Shown here: positions 15,031-23,425 of the stretch, piece by piece
How positions within the stretch are numbered: the stretch's first letter is position 1
How the letters are laid out: every line of letters begins with the position of its first letter
Source of the DNA: an uncultured Actinomycetes bacterium
GTDB lineage: Bacteria > Actinomycetota > Acidimicrobiia > Acidimicrobiales > Ilumatobacteraceae
Length of the DNA stretch: 31,638 nt
Assembly (NCBI GenBank): GCA_903858075.1
Contig: CAIOHI010000220.1
Span: forward strand, 1-31,638
Direction of reading: 5' to 3'
Notes under the pieces: generated by a model
Database searches by the model: none
What the model was told of the DNA's origin: nothing
Seen by the model: only the letters and a program-made list of their open reading frames with translations
Translations under genes and position numbers: made by a program

Positions 15031-15815
15031 AGTTGTTCCGCAAAACCATCGGAGTTCGGTCTTCTACCGACGAAATTACAATGACTCAGCATCTTGCTGA
15101 ACTCAGATTTCGCATCATACGTTCACTACTTGCAGTCATTATCGGGGCTTTGCTCATTCTCAGCTTTTACGACCCTGTATTGCGTTTCCTCACTCAGCCA
15201 TATCGTGATCTTTGTTTGGCACGGCCTGATTTCAATTGTGATGGAACACTCTTCGGTTTAGGGCCACTAGACGGCATCTCGGCACGAATGCGCATTGCAT
15301 CGTATGGTGGTTTGGCCGCCGCATTACCCGTCATCCTTTGGCAAATCTGGCGGTTCACCGCGCCCGCACTTCATCAGCGAGAAAAGCGATACGCCACAGG
15401 TTTCATCATTTCCAGCGTCAGCCTGTTTGCTCTTGGTGGATACATCGCATATTGGACCCTCGATAAGGCATTGGAATTCCTTATTAGCTGGTCCGGTGCA
15501 GATGTTTCTCAGTCATACCAAATTACGAAGTATGTAAGTTTAGTTACTCTGATGGTTCTTGCTTTTGGAGTTGGATTTTTATTCCCAGTCCTGCTCGTTT
15601 TCATGCAACTCGTCAACGTCATCACTCCCAATTTGCTGCTGAAGCAGTGGCGCTGGGCTGTAATGGCTATTTTCCTTACTGCGGCTCTCATCACGCCCTC
15701 TGGCGACCCCATCAGCATGTTGGCCCTCGCAATACCAATGACAATTCTTTACGCCATCTCTGTGGGCATCGGCTTTTTCATTCAATGGCGAAGAAAAAAA
15801 GCCGGCAATGAATAA
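15027..15815 (+). CDS. tatC: Twin-arginine translocase subunit TatC
   Basis: A 262-residue six-helix membrane protein that recognises the twin-arginine signal. The early MTQHLAELRFRIIRSL is the family's cytoplasmic motif with the conserved Glu. FTAPALHQREKRYA before the third helix and LITPSGDPISMLALAIPM near the end are further family marks. Membrane segments lie roughly at 37-57, 98-112, 130-155, 175-200, 213-228 and 232-250. The start overlaps tatB (ATGA) and the end overlaps helY by 8 bases, so all three are probably one transcript. The order matches Rv2094c-Rv2092c of Mycobacterium. Confidence 0.95.
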   Translation: MKLFRKTIGVRSSTDEITMTQHLAELRFRIIRSLLAVIIGALLILSFYDPVLRFLTQPYRDLCLARPDFNCDGTLFGLGPLDGISARMRIASYGGLAAALPVILWQIWRFTAPALHQREKRYATGFIISSVSLFALGGYIAYWTLDKALEFLISWSGADVSQSYQITKYVSLVTLMVLAFGVGFLFPVLLVFMQLVNVITPNLLLKQWRWAVMAIFLTAALITPSGDPISMLALAIPMTILYAISVGIGFFIQWRRKKAGNE

Positions 15816-18438
15816 CCCCAAATTCCTGCCAGACCTATTTCAGCAAAAAGCGATACAAGCCCTCAACGAAGGTGCATCGGTTTTAGTGGCAGCTCCGACG
15901 GGTTCAGGAAAAACTTTCATTGCCGAGCACGCAATTTCGGAAGCTTTAAGCAGGGGCAAGAAATCTTTTTATACCGCTCCCATTAAAGCTCTTTCAAACC
16001 AAAAGTTTCGAGATTTTCAGGAATTGTACGGGTCAGACAATGTGGGTCTGCTCACCGGAGACACGAGCATTAATTCTGATGCAAAAATTTTGGTGATGAC
16101 CACTGAAGTATTGCGCAACATGATCTATGCATCGTCACGTTCGTTAGAGAATCTTTCAGTAGTCATTCTCGACGAAGTTCACTTTTTGCAAGATCAATAC
16201 AGAGGACCGGTCTGGGAAGAAGTCATTATTCATCTTCCACTTGAGGTCACCCTTGTTTGCCTTTCGGCAACGGTTTCTAATGCGGTAGAAGTGAGCGAGT
16301 GGCTGACAACTGTTCGCGGAGACACCCGGGCAATTATTGAAACAAAGCGGCCCGTGAGTCTTGAACATCACCATATGGCTTTCGATAAGGCAACTGGCGA
16401 CACGGTGATGTATCCAACGCTCATTGATAATCAAGTGAATCCACGAGCAAAAAAAGCCTTCACCGACCAGGCCAAACAGGCAAGCGGCTCATCTCGTCAT
16501 GGCAATCAACAGAAGAAGGGTCGACAAGCCTCCGAGAGCCGATTCGGACCGCCGAACCGCAATGAGGTCGTTGAACAACTGGCTAATGCAAACATGTTGC
16601 CGGCTATTTATTTTATTTTCAGTCGTAATCAATGTGACGATGCAGCACGCGGTGTTCGCCGTAGCGCTCTCTCATTTGCAACGAAGAGCGAAACCGAACA
16701 AATTCGCAAAATTGCACAAGATCGAGCCCAGACGCTTTCTTCAGATGAAAAAAATGCGCTCGACTTTGAAGGATTTTTATCTTTGATCTCCACAGGTGTC
16801 GCAGCTCATCACGCTGGGATGGTGCCAATCTTTAAAGAAATCGTTGAGGAAGCTTTTACCCTGGGTCTTTTGAAAGTTGTATTTGCGACAGAGACTCTTG
16901 CGGTTGGCCTTAATATGCCAGCTCGTACTGTTGTCATTGACAAACTCACAAGGTTCACAGGCGAGAACCACGTACCTCTTAAACCGTCAGATTTCACACA
17001 ACTGACCGGCAGAGCAGGTCGTAGAGGCATAGACGATGTTGGTCATGCCGTAACGTTGTGGAGTCCGTTCGTTGGATTTGATGAAGTGTGCCGGTTTTCA
17101 TTAAATAAAAGCTTTAATCTCACGTCGGCGTTTCGCCCGACTTACAACATGACAGTCAACTTGGTCAATAGCCACTCTGAAGGCGAAGTTCGCCATCTCC
17201 TCAATCTGTCTTTTGCTCAGTATCAAGCGAATTCCGGAGTTGTGACGATGCAAGCCTCGATTGAAAAGAAGAGAGAGCAACAGCGCGTCGAAGAAGAAAA
17301 AGCTAAATCTCAATATGGAGATATTTGGAGCTACCGACGCCTGCATGGGTTGCAGCGCCAAAAGGGTGCATCAAAAACGCTCGCCGATTCTGTGCAAGTG
17401 TGGAACACCTTCCGTCCTGGCGACATCATTGCATTGAAAACTGATGAGTTAATCAACGCACGCGATACTCCATACCAAAAATTCATGGTGTTGGCTACGT
17501 CCAATAGGCGTCGCGGCATCAAGATCACAGCTGCCGATGCAGTGCAGTCTGTGCGAGGCATTCTTTATGAGGACCTCATTGGTGAGCCTATTTTCATTAA
17601 ACACGTCGATCTTGATGCTGACTTTTCGCAGTGGAACCCTGGCGCCCTTCGAGAGGTGGCCCGACTAATCAACGAGTGCAACTGGGTATTTTCACAAAAC
17701 GACAGTGGTGAAAGCAGCCAGACTGTTGATGACGATGCGCTTGCTTCAGTAGATGTAGCAAATGATCCTTTAATTTCCATTTTGTTAAAACATGCCGATG
17801 CCGCTGATCGCATTCGTAATGATATTGAACGTCTTGAGCGTCATCTGAAAAGTGAGACCCAATCGGTCGGGGCCTCATTTGACCGCGTTTTGGAACTGTT
17901 ACGAAAATTGGGATACATCGATTCCTGGAAGTTAACCGCGAAGGGTTCAGTTCTCGCCGGCGTGTTTCATGAAAGCGACATCCTTATTGCTGAAGCCATT
18001 TCCCAAGGCATTTTTGATGGTCTCAAGCCCATCGACCTTGCTGCTGCAGTGTCGTGCGTTGTTTATGAGCGTCGCAATAGCGACCAAGACGATCTTCCGT
18101 ATCCATCAAAGAGGTGTCGCGAAGTTGTTGAACGCGTAGAAGACCTCAGTATGGAGATTCAAGATATACAAACTGCTAGCGGTTTGCCGGTGCACCGCTT
18201 TCCCGATCCCAACTTCGCGCAATGTGCGGCCTTGTGGGCCGCAGGGAAAAGCCTGACAAGCGTTCTCGATACTGTTCCCGAAATGAGCCCCGGAGACTTT
18301 GTACGCACAATTCGCCAAATTGTCGACCTATTGCGCCAAATGGAACGAATAGCTATCGACCAGACGCTTCGAGAGTCGGCACGTATTGCCAGTGAAGCGA
18401 TGTTTAGAGGAATAGTCGTGGGTAACGAGGCACTCTAA
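15808..18438 (+). CDS. helY: Ski2/Mtr4-like DEVH-box RNA helicase HelY
   Basis: An 876-residue superfamily 2 helicase. Motif I is APTGSGKT with Lys35, motif II is DEVH at 122-125, and SATVSN is motif III. The second RecA lobe contains ATETLAVGLNMPARTVV and QLTGRAGRRGIDDVG (motifs V and VI). A long middle region and the C-terminal DSHCT-type helical domain (about 690-870) follow the actinobacterial HelY plan. Expected to act on structured RNA; the role in bacteria is not well defined. It overlaps tatC by 8 bases and its TAA shares a base with the next ATG (TAATG), indicating coupled translation. Confidence 0.93.
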   Translation: MNNPKFLPDLFQQKAIQALNEGASVLVAAPTGSGKTFIAEHAISEALSRGKKSFYTAPIKALSNQKFRDFQELYGSDNVGLLTGDTSINSDAKILVMTTEVLRNMIYASSRSLENLSVVILDEVHFLQDQYRGPVWEEVIIHLPLEVTLVCLSATVSNAVEVSEWLTTVRGDTRAIIETKRPVSLEHHHMAFDKATGDTVMYPTLIDNQVNPRAKKAFTDQAKQASGSSRHGNQQKKGRQASESRFGPPNRNEVVEQLANANMLPAIYFIFSRNQCDDAARGVRRSALSFATKSETEQIRKIAQDRAQTLSSDEKNALDFEGFLSLISTGVAAHHAGMVPIFKEIVEEAFTLGLLKVVFATETLAVGLNMPARTVVIDKLTRFTGENHVPLKPSDFTQLTGRAGRRGIDDVGHAVTLWSPFVGFDEVCRFSLNKSFNLTSAFRPTYNMTVNLVNSHSEGEVRHLLNLSFAQYQANSGVVTMQASIEKKREQQRVEEEKAKSQYGDIWSYRRLHGLQRQKGASKTLADSVQVWNTFRPGDIIALKTDELINARDTPYQKFMVLATSNRRRGIKITAADAVQSVRGILYEDLIGEPIFIKHVDLDADFSQWNPGALREVARLINECNWVFSQNDSGESSQTVDDDALASVDVANDPLISILLKHADAADRIRNDIERLERHLKSETQSVGASFDRVLELLRKLGYIDSWKLTAKGSVLAGVFHESDILIAEAISQGIFDGLKPIDLAAAVSCVVYERRNSDQDDLPYPSKRCREVVERVEDLSMEIQDIQTASGLPVHRFPDPNFAQCAALWAAGKSLTSVLDTVPEMSPGDFVRTIRQIVDLLRQMERIAIDQTLRESARIASEAMFRGIVVGNEAL

Positions 18439-19043
18439 TGGTTATTGCGAAAGGCGAAGAGTGGGGTCAGCGGGTTCACAAGCAAGGCGTTGTTTGTATA
18501 CAAAGCGATCACGACGTTTTCTCACATCTAGCGTTCCCCACCAAAGGCGATATCGCTCAAACCATCGGCAGCGGACAGCGGAAGCGCTCCGCAAGCAAGC
18601 AATTTGACACTCAGGTGGAGTGGCGCCAACTTCCTTTTGACGTTATTGAGGTCGTTATAGATGGAGCAACACTTCAAGCTGCCGCGCATTTACGTGCTGG
18701 GCACTTACTTTGGGGCGAATGTCATCTTTTGTGCAACGTTGCTTTCTACAAAGGAAAAAGAGTTTTCGCCAAGTCACATCCAAATGATGCAAAAGTTGAA
18801 TTGTTGACCATGGCGCGCGAAATGGGAGTTCGTCAGCGATTCATGGCTTTCATGAAAGTGTCGCAGGGGAGTCATCTCCCTCACCCGCAAATGAAAAGCC
18901 GTCAAGTGACGACCGAATATTTCCATTTCGATAAATCTCTGCCCATCTTTGTTGATGGGAAGAAGATTGGCCGTGCGACTGAGTTGAAAATATCGGTCAT
19001 CGCAGATGCTATTAATATCTATATACCCAGCGATCAAGAGTAA
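18438..19043 (+). CDS. Standalone protein resembling lipid-kinase C-terminal domain
   Basis: A 201-residue protein without an assigned function. The order of motifs (a middle AHLRAGHLLWGECHLLCNVAFYKGKR stretch, SHPNDAKVELL, LPHPQMKSR and a late FVDGKKIGRATELKISVIADAINIYI) resembles the C-terminal beta-sandwich of diacylglycerol/sphingosine-type lipid kinases, where an HP.DG.LDV motif and a closing 'VDG' strand pair are typical. The N-terminal catalytic half with its GGDGT loop is missing, so a kinase function is not expected from this chain alone. That resemblance is from memory and moderate. It is translationally coupled to helY through TAATG, so it may share its regulation or partner. The next gene begins 19 bases downstream. 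Confidence 0.6.
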   Translation: MVIAKGEEWGQRVHKQGVVCIQSDHDVFSHLAFPTKGDIAQTIGSGQRKRSASKQFDTQVEWRQLPFDVIEVVIDGATLQAAAHLRAGHLLWGECHLLCNVAFYKGKRVFAKSHPNDAKVELLTMAREMGVRQRFMAFMKVSQGSHLPHPQMKSRQVTTEYFHFDKSLPIFVDGKKIGRATELKISVIADAINIYIPSDQE

Positions 19044-19062
19044 ATCTGTCGAGGAGAAGCAA

Positions 19063-20280
19063 ATGAACATTTCAGACATCACAGAGTTGAAGAGTGAAAT
19101 AATGCTTCGCGTAGATCAGTTAGCAGAGCAACTTTTAGATATCAGCCACGATATTCATTCTCACCCCGAGACGAATTACGAAGAAGCCCATGCCCACCAC
19201 CTACTCACAGATGCTCTCAGCACGCAATTCACAAATGTGCAACGAGGCGCCTACGGTTTAGAAACAGCGTTCGCCGCACGCGAGAGTGGTTCACTATTGC
19301 CAGGGTCTCGTCGTGTTGCGATCTTGTGCGAATACGATGCATTGCCAGAAATTGGTCATGCATGTGGACACAATGTCATAGCGGCATCAGGTCTCGGCGC
19401 CGCTCTCGCTTTGCAACCTTTCATGAGCAACCTCCCTGGTGAGCTTCATGTCTTTGGTACTCCTGCCGAGGAGGGCGGAGGAGGAAAAATCGCGATGGCG
19501 CGTCAAGGGGCTTTCGATGGCATCGACGCCGCAATGATGGTTCATCCAGCAGATTTTGATCTCACGAGTATTAAAGCAATCGCCATCCAAGAATGCTGCG
19601 CCTCGTTTCATGGCAACGCTGCACACGCCGCTGCCGCCCCCCATCTAGGCAAGAACGCTCTCGATGCCGCAGTGCTGGCTTACAGCTCAATTGGCGCATT
19701 ACGACAGCACATCAAGCCATCTGAACGGATTCATGGAATATTCACCCATGGCGGTGACAAGCCAAATATTGTTCCCCATTTCGCTTCTCAACAATGGTAT
19801 GTCCGATCCGATTCACTCGACACGCTGCAACCCCTGAAAGAGCGGGTAGAGGCCTGCTTTCATGGCGCGGCAATCAGTGCAGGCTGCACTGTTGAAGTGG
19901 AATGGGAAAACCACGCCTACGCCGATATGCGCGATTCAGAGTCACTTCTGAACTTGTATTTACACAACGCACAGCTCGTCGGGCGCTCGCCGCAACGCCC
20001 AACAAGCGACTCAGTGGTTGTTGGTTCGACCGACATGGGAAATGTGAGCTATCTCGCTCCGTCCATTCACCCGATGATCCAAGTTGCCCCTCACGGCGTG
20101 CCAATACATACCCCTCGCTTTGCCGAATACGCCAGAGCCGAGGAAGGCGACAGGGCGGTCATCGACGGAGCCAAAATTTTGGCGCTCACGGCTCTTGACG
20201 CACTCCTAGACGATGCTGCAGGCGCCGAAACAGCGTCAGAGTTTGCCCGAATCGGCCCGAGGCCGGTCGGACTTATTTAG
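19063..20280 (+). CDS. M20 family amidohydrolase/peptidase
   Basis: A 405-residue zinc hydrolase of the M20D type (amidohydrolase, p-aminobenzoyl-glutamate hydrolase or PM20D2-like). Motifs are LCEYDALPEIGHACGHN (metal ligands Asp and His), GTPAEEGGGGK (Glu pair) and a dimerisation lid between about 190 and 310, with AAHAAAAPHLGKNALDAA typical of the family. STDMGNVSYLAPSIHPM supplies the late motif. The start ATG 19063 is fixed by GAGGAG located 6 bases upstream; an in-frame extension to 19006 is rejected. The natural substrate (N-acyl amino acid or aryl-glutamate) cannot be told. Confidence 0.88.
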   Translation: MNISDITELKSEIMLRVDQLAEQLLDISHDIHSHPETNYEEAHAHHLLTDALSTQFTNVQRGAYGLETAFAARESGSLLPGSRRVAILCEYDALPEIGHACGHNVIAASGLGAALALQPFMSNLPGELHVFGTPAEEGGGGKIAMARQGAFDGIDAAMMVHPADFDLTSIKAIAIQECCASFHGNAAHAAAAPHLGKNALDAAVLAYSSIGALRQHIKPSERIHGIFTHGGDKPNIVPHFASQQWYVRSDSLDTLQPLKERVEACFHGAAISAGCTVEVEWENHAYADMRDSESLLNLYLHNAQLVGRSPQRPTSDSVVVGSTDMGNVSYLAPSIHPMIQVAPHGVPIHTPRFAEYARAEEGDRAVIDGAKILALTALDALLDDAAGAETASEFARIGPRPVGLI

Positions 20281-20313
20281 CAGATGATCCCTCAACCTGA
20301 CGCCCGCGACTTC

Positions 20314-20319
20314 TAACAT
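20314..20319 (+). promoter_or_regulatory. Possible -10 element before the ThyX-like gene
   Basis: TAACAT lies 8 bases before GTG 20328. Because it overlaps the alternative TTG start at 20319, the GTG start is favoured. Confidence 0.35.
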
Positions 20320-20327
20320 TGACCGTC

Positions 20328-21926
20328 GTGACGGTCTATGTACCCGAGGAGTTCACTCCCGCTGAATCTGACATCTTGAAACGGTATTTTACCAATCTCG
20401 ATTCCCCCGTATTTGCCCTCGTTAATCTCCCTGAGGTGGTGAAGGGTGCACTGTTTGCCCGTTACAGCCGTAGTGCAAAAAGTTTGCGCAGGCTCTTTCT
20501 CGATGAGTTCGTCAATGAACTCGAGGTACAAGGAGATGTTTCTCTCGATGCAACTATTGGCATTGAGCGGGCGGAAAGCCTTTATGAAAAAATCTTTGTG
20601 GAATATGGAGACGACTCCGTTGCCCAACTAGGTGGCGTGCACCTGGCATGTGAACAAGCGTCAAACCTGCTGACCAAAATTCTTGAATGGGGTCGCTTAA
20701 TGAGCTACCTCGAGCAAAGCACGCGCTATATCTCTTACGACAACCGTCTGGGCGGTAGGTACCGTTTCTATCGTGATCCAGAAGTGTTATCTGGTCGTTT
20801 CGGTACACGGTACGTAGGAGACATGGACCGCATGTTCGACTCGTATAGCGGTCTTGTTGAGACACTCACTACCCACGTACGCAAAGTTGTTCCACAAGGC
20901 CCTAAAGACTCTGACTTCATTTACAGGCAAGCCACTCGGGCGAAAGCACTCGACGCTGTGCGTGGATTACTGCCAGCCTCAGCTTTATCGAATGTAGGCA
21001 TCTACGGCAGCGGCCAGGCGTATGAAGCCCTATTGCTACGCATGCGGGCGAACCCGCTGCCAGAAGCTCGCCTCTACGCCGATCTCATGCTGACAGAACT
21101 GCGCAAAGTTGTTCCAAGTTTCCTGCGCAGAGTAGACCAGCCAGACCGTGGCGGACGTTGGTCTCAATACCTCTCAGACACATCAATAGATACGAAGCAA
21201 GTTGTTCACGACCTCTTCGCATCTGAAGAAACACAGCCAGAAGAGTCTGTTGTTTTGAGCGACTTCGACCCAGAAGGCGAAGACAAGCTTTTAGCGGCAA
21301 TTTGCTATAGCCATTTAGCGCTCAGCGAGTCACAAATTTACAGAAAAGTTCAAAGTATGAGCCACGATGAAAAAGTACGTCTCATACGCGCTTACGTGGG
21401 CGACAGAACAAATAGGCGCCATAGGCCAGGGCGCGCGTTTGAACGTACCGACTATCGATTTGATGTGCTCTCTGACTACGGCGCATTTCGCGATATGCAG
21501 CGCCACCGGATGCTCACCATTGAGTGGCAGCCTTTAACGCCGAATCACGGTTATGTTCGTCCAGACATTGTTGACGACGCATCTCAAACTTCAGCGTTCG
21601 ATGAAGTCATGGAACGTTCAGCAGATCTTTACGACGCACTTCTTCCTGAATATCCCACTCAGGCCGCTTATGCCGTATCAATGGCGTATCGCATTCGCTA
21701 TGTCATGCAGTTCAATGCCAGAGAAGCAATGCACATGCTGGAATTGCGCTCTAGCCCACAAGGCCACCCGGCATACCGCAAAGTGGCACTCGACATGCAT
21801 GCGCTCATTCGCGATCAGGCTGGCCATAAGGCAGTAGCAGAGGCGATGATCCACATGACAACAGATGTACCAGAATTGGAACGTCTTGAATCAGAACGGC
21901 GAGCAGAGGCTAAGCGCAACGGGTGA
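20328..21926 (+). CDS. Double-length ThyX-like flavin-dependent thymidylate synthase family protein
   Basis: A 532-residue protein built from two tandem ThyX-like halves. Canonical ThyX is about 220-260 residues and has RHR followed by seven residues and then S, in a longer RHR...S..EQSxRY block. Here the N-half has EWGRLMSYLEQSTRYI, which keeps the EQSxRY end but not the RHR. The C-half has QRHRMLTIEWQPLTP, which keeps the RHR but loses the Ser/EQS end, and further on has the FNAREAMHMLELRSSPQGH helix expected in ThyX. The two half-motifs could meet in one composite site or the protein could have a different role. Similar long proteins are annotated as ThyX in several bacteria, as I recall, without proof of activity. 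The gene stands alone between the M20 gene and a 163-base gap. Confidence 0.78.
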   Translation: MTVYVPEEFTPAESDILKRYFTNLDSPVFALVNLPEVVKGALFARYSRSAKSLRRLFLDEFVNELEVQGDVSLDATIGIERAESLYEKIFVEYGDDSVAQLGGVHLACEQASNLLTKILEWGRLMSYLEQSTRYISYDNRLGGRYRFYRDPEVLSGRFGTRYVGDMDRMFDSYSGLVETLTTHVRKVVPQGPKDSDFIYRQATRAKALDAVRGLLPASALSNVGIYGSGQAYEALLLRMRANPLPEARLYADLMLTELRKVVPSFLRRVDQPDRGGRWSQYLSDTSIDTKQVVHDLFASEETQPEESVVLSDFDPEGEDKLLAAICYSHLALSESQIYRKVQSMSHDEKVRLIRAYVGDRTNRRHRPGRAFERTDYRFDVLSDYGAFRDMQRHRMLTIEWQPLTPNHGYVRPDIVDDASQTSAFDEVMERSADLYDALLPEYPTQAAYAVSMAYRIRYVMQFNAREAMHMLELRSSPQGHPAYRKVALDMHALIRDQAGHKAVAEAMIHMTTDVPELERLESERRAEAKRNG

Positions 21927-21944
21927 CCGCCATCACAAAAGGTT

Positions 21945-21991
21945 GAAAATCGGTGAAATCGCAAAATTTTCGTCAGATTTTCGCACGATTT
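21945..21991. other. AT-rich inverted-repeat cluster in intergenic gap
   Basis: In the 163-base gap 21927-22089, GAAAATC (21945-21951) pairs with GATTTTC (21976-21982). GAAATCG (21955-21961) partly pairs with CGATTT (21986-21991), and AAAATTTT (21963-21970) is its own palindrome. The order a-b-a'-b' could form alternative hairpins or a pseudoknot, or serve as a protein site. There is no U-tract, so it is not a standard terminator. Function unknown. Confidence 0.4.
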
Positions 21992-22089
21992 GCACGGATG
22001 CACCGGCTAGCACCTATGGTACGCGCTGAAGGTGAGCAGATTGTCTACAGTTCGCTCGCCCCCAAAGCAATAACGAAAGGTTTCGGTTT

Positions 22090-22620
22090 ATGGCAAGCAG
22101 CAAAAAGAAGCCAGCTAAACAAATAGATATCGATCCAGAAGATGAAGTAATTGAAATTGAAGAAGGCGACGATGTAGACGCCATCGCCCTTGTTGACGAC
22201 CTTGACCCCGATCTCGACCCTGAAGATCTTGCAGAAGAACTAGAAGACGACCCGCTGCTTGAAGATGAAGATTTTGTCGCCGCAGACGAAGATGAAACAG
22301 ACGACACAGAAGCGATGACGCCCGCCTCTCGTCGTGCTGCAGCCGGCGATGACGAAGATGACGATGATCTCACCACCCCAGACGACGTTGAAGAAGATCT
22401 CGATAAAATTCTGAAAGATCGCCTCGTTGCCGCCGACGATGTTCCCATTGAAGATGATGATGAAGAAGGCGAAGTCGACGAACGCAATACCGATGGCGAC
22501 CGACTGCAGCCACGTCAAGTTGGTGAAGAGATGTGCGCGCAATGTTTCCTTTTGGTGCGACGCAGTGCTCCAAACTGTCCAGTCGGCGATGATGCTTGCC
22601 CTATTTTTGCGGTGAAGTAA
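22090..22620 (+). CDS. Acidic DUF4193-like protein with zinc-type cysteines
   Basis: A 176-residue protein with a very acidic body (long Asp/Glu runs from about residues 14 to 140). The C-terminal part contains DVEEDLDKILKDRLVAADD and LQPRQVGEEMCAQC, which fits the actinobacterial DUF4193 family. Cysteines in CAQC and a closing CPVGDDACP could bind zinc. It is longer than the usual DUF4193 protein (roughly 100 residues) owing to an extended acidic N-terminus, which begins with the lysine-rich MASSKKKPAKQ. An AAAGG lies 9 bases upstream of the start. Probably an abundant cytoplasmic protein of unknown function; it precedes two other small uncharacterised genes. Confidence 0.78.
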   Translation: MASSKKKPAKQIDIDPEDEVIEIEEGDDVDAIALVDDLDPDLDPEDLAEELEDDPLLEDEDFVAADEDETDDTEAMTPASRRAAAGDDEDDDDLTTPDDVEEDLDKILKDRLVAADDVPIEDDDEEGEVDERNTDGDRLQPRQVGEEMCAQCFLLVRRSAPNCPVGDDACPIFAVK

Positions 22621-22632
22621 GAGACTGCAGCC

Positions 22633-22974
22633 ATGAAACAACAGTCGTTGAAAGATCTGTCAACTCGCGTCGATCAGCATCTGAGAAATGCGCGGTTCAT
22701 AGGGAAACTTTCTGTTGATGTTGCACAAAAGAAAATTCAACAGTTCTGTGCGACTTCTCATGACTCTTCTTCAAAAGAGTCTGTTCTTCCTACCGAGGCT
22801 GTAGAGCCTTTTTCGGACCTGCCAATTGAAAATTACGATGATTTGACGGCTAAAGAAATCGTGGCGGCTCTTAAAGGCTTCTCAGCCACCCAATTGTTGG
22901 CCATCTTCAATTACGAAAATACTCATCGCCAACGCAGAACCATCTTGAAAGCGGCTAGTCCAAGCAATGAGTAG
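22633..22974 (+). CDS. Small helical conserved protein
   Basis: A 113-residue protein. The C-terminal third, NYDDLTAKEIVAALKGFSATQLLAIFNYENTHRQRRTIL (about residues 66-104), matches a recurrent actinobacterial helical module with the pattern YD.LT...I...L..L...QL..I..YE..HR.R..IL. The first half is basic and helical (DLSTRVDQHLRNARFIGKL). No enzymatic residues. The module occurs in several annotated families of unknown function. It overlaps the following GNAT gene by 8 bases, so translation is coupled. Confidence 0.65.
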   Translation: MKQQSLKDLSTRVDQHLRNARFIGKLSVDVAQKKIQQFCATSHDSSSKESVLPTEAVEPFSDLPIENYDDLTAKEIVAALKGFSATQLLAIFNYENTHRQRRTILKAASPSNE

Positions 22975-23425
22975 GGAAGTAGCGCTAGCTACTCACCACG
23001 TGGGGCCACTTTGCTTCAACGTTTTTGAAGTTCCACAATCGGATGCCAATTTACAAGCTATAAAAAGTTCGACCGAAGTTGCTCTGGGCACTCAGCGAGG
23101 TGCATCAGCATGGACGTTTCTTACAACACTGCTCCGTGAAACATCTGGAAGCAAACAATTTTCATTGATGTGCGAAATTGACAATATTGCTGTTGGATAC
23201 TTAACCGGCACCGTTATTGGTAAGCGCTGCATCGTTACAGCTCTATACGTTGAAGAGAAGTGCCGGTCTCTAGGAATAGGTGCGCGTCTTTTGACCTGCG
23301 CGCAGCAGTTCGATGCCAACACTAACGAGACTCTCGTCTGTGTTTTGCCTGGGCAAAGAGATTTGAAAAACTTATGTGAGCAAGCAGGACTTCCTGCTCA
23401 ACTCATATTTGCCGGAACGCCTTAA
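22967..23425 (+). CDS. GNAT-family acetyltransferase
   Basis: A 152-residue N-acetyltransferase-fold protein. The strand AVGYLTGTVIGKRCIVTALYVEEKCRSLGIGARLL contains the acetyl-CoA-binding motif A, with R-S-L-G-I-G-A as the pyrophosphate loop and the preceding LYV strand typical of GNATs. The late C-terminal CEQAGLPAQLIFAG suggests the last strands. The substrate is unknown. It overlaps the previous gene by 8 bases and the convergent enoyl-CoA hydratase gene by 4 bases at the stops. Confidence 0.75.
   Translation: MSREVALATHHVGPLCFNVFEVPQSDANLQAIKSSTEVALGTQRGASAWTFLTTLLRETSGSKQFSLMCEIDNIAVGYLTGTVIGKRCIVTALYVEEKCRSLGIGARLLTCAQQFDANTNETLVCVLPGQRDLKNLCEQAGLPAQLIFAGTP

Noticed and set aside
22014..22487. 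Serine-rich 157-codon frame on the minus strand
   Set aside because: It is the reverse complement of the Asp/Glu codon runs of the acidic gene at 22090; poly-Ser from GAT/GAC/GAA repeats is a typical shadow.
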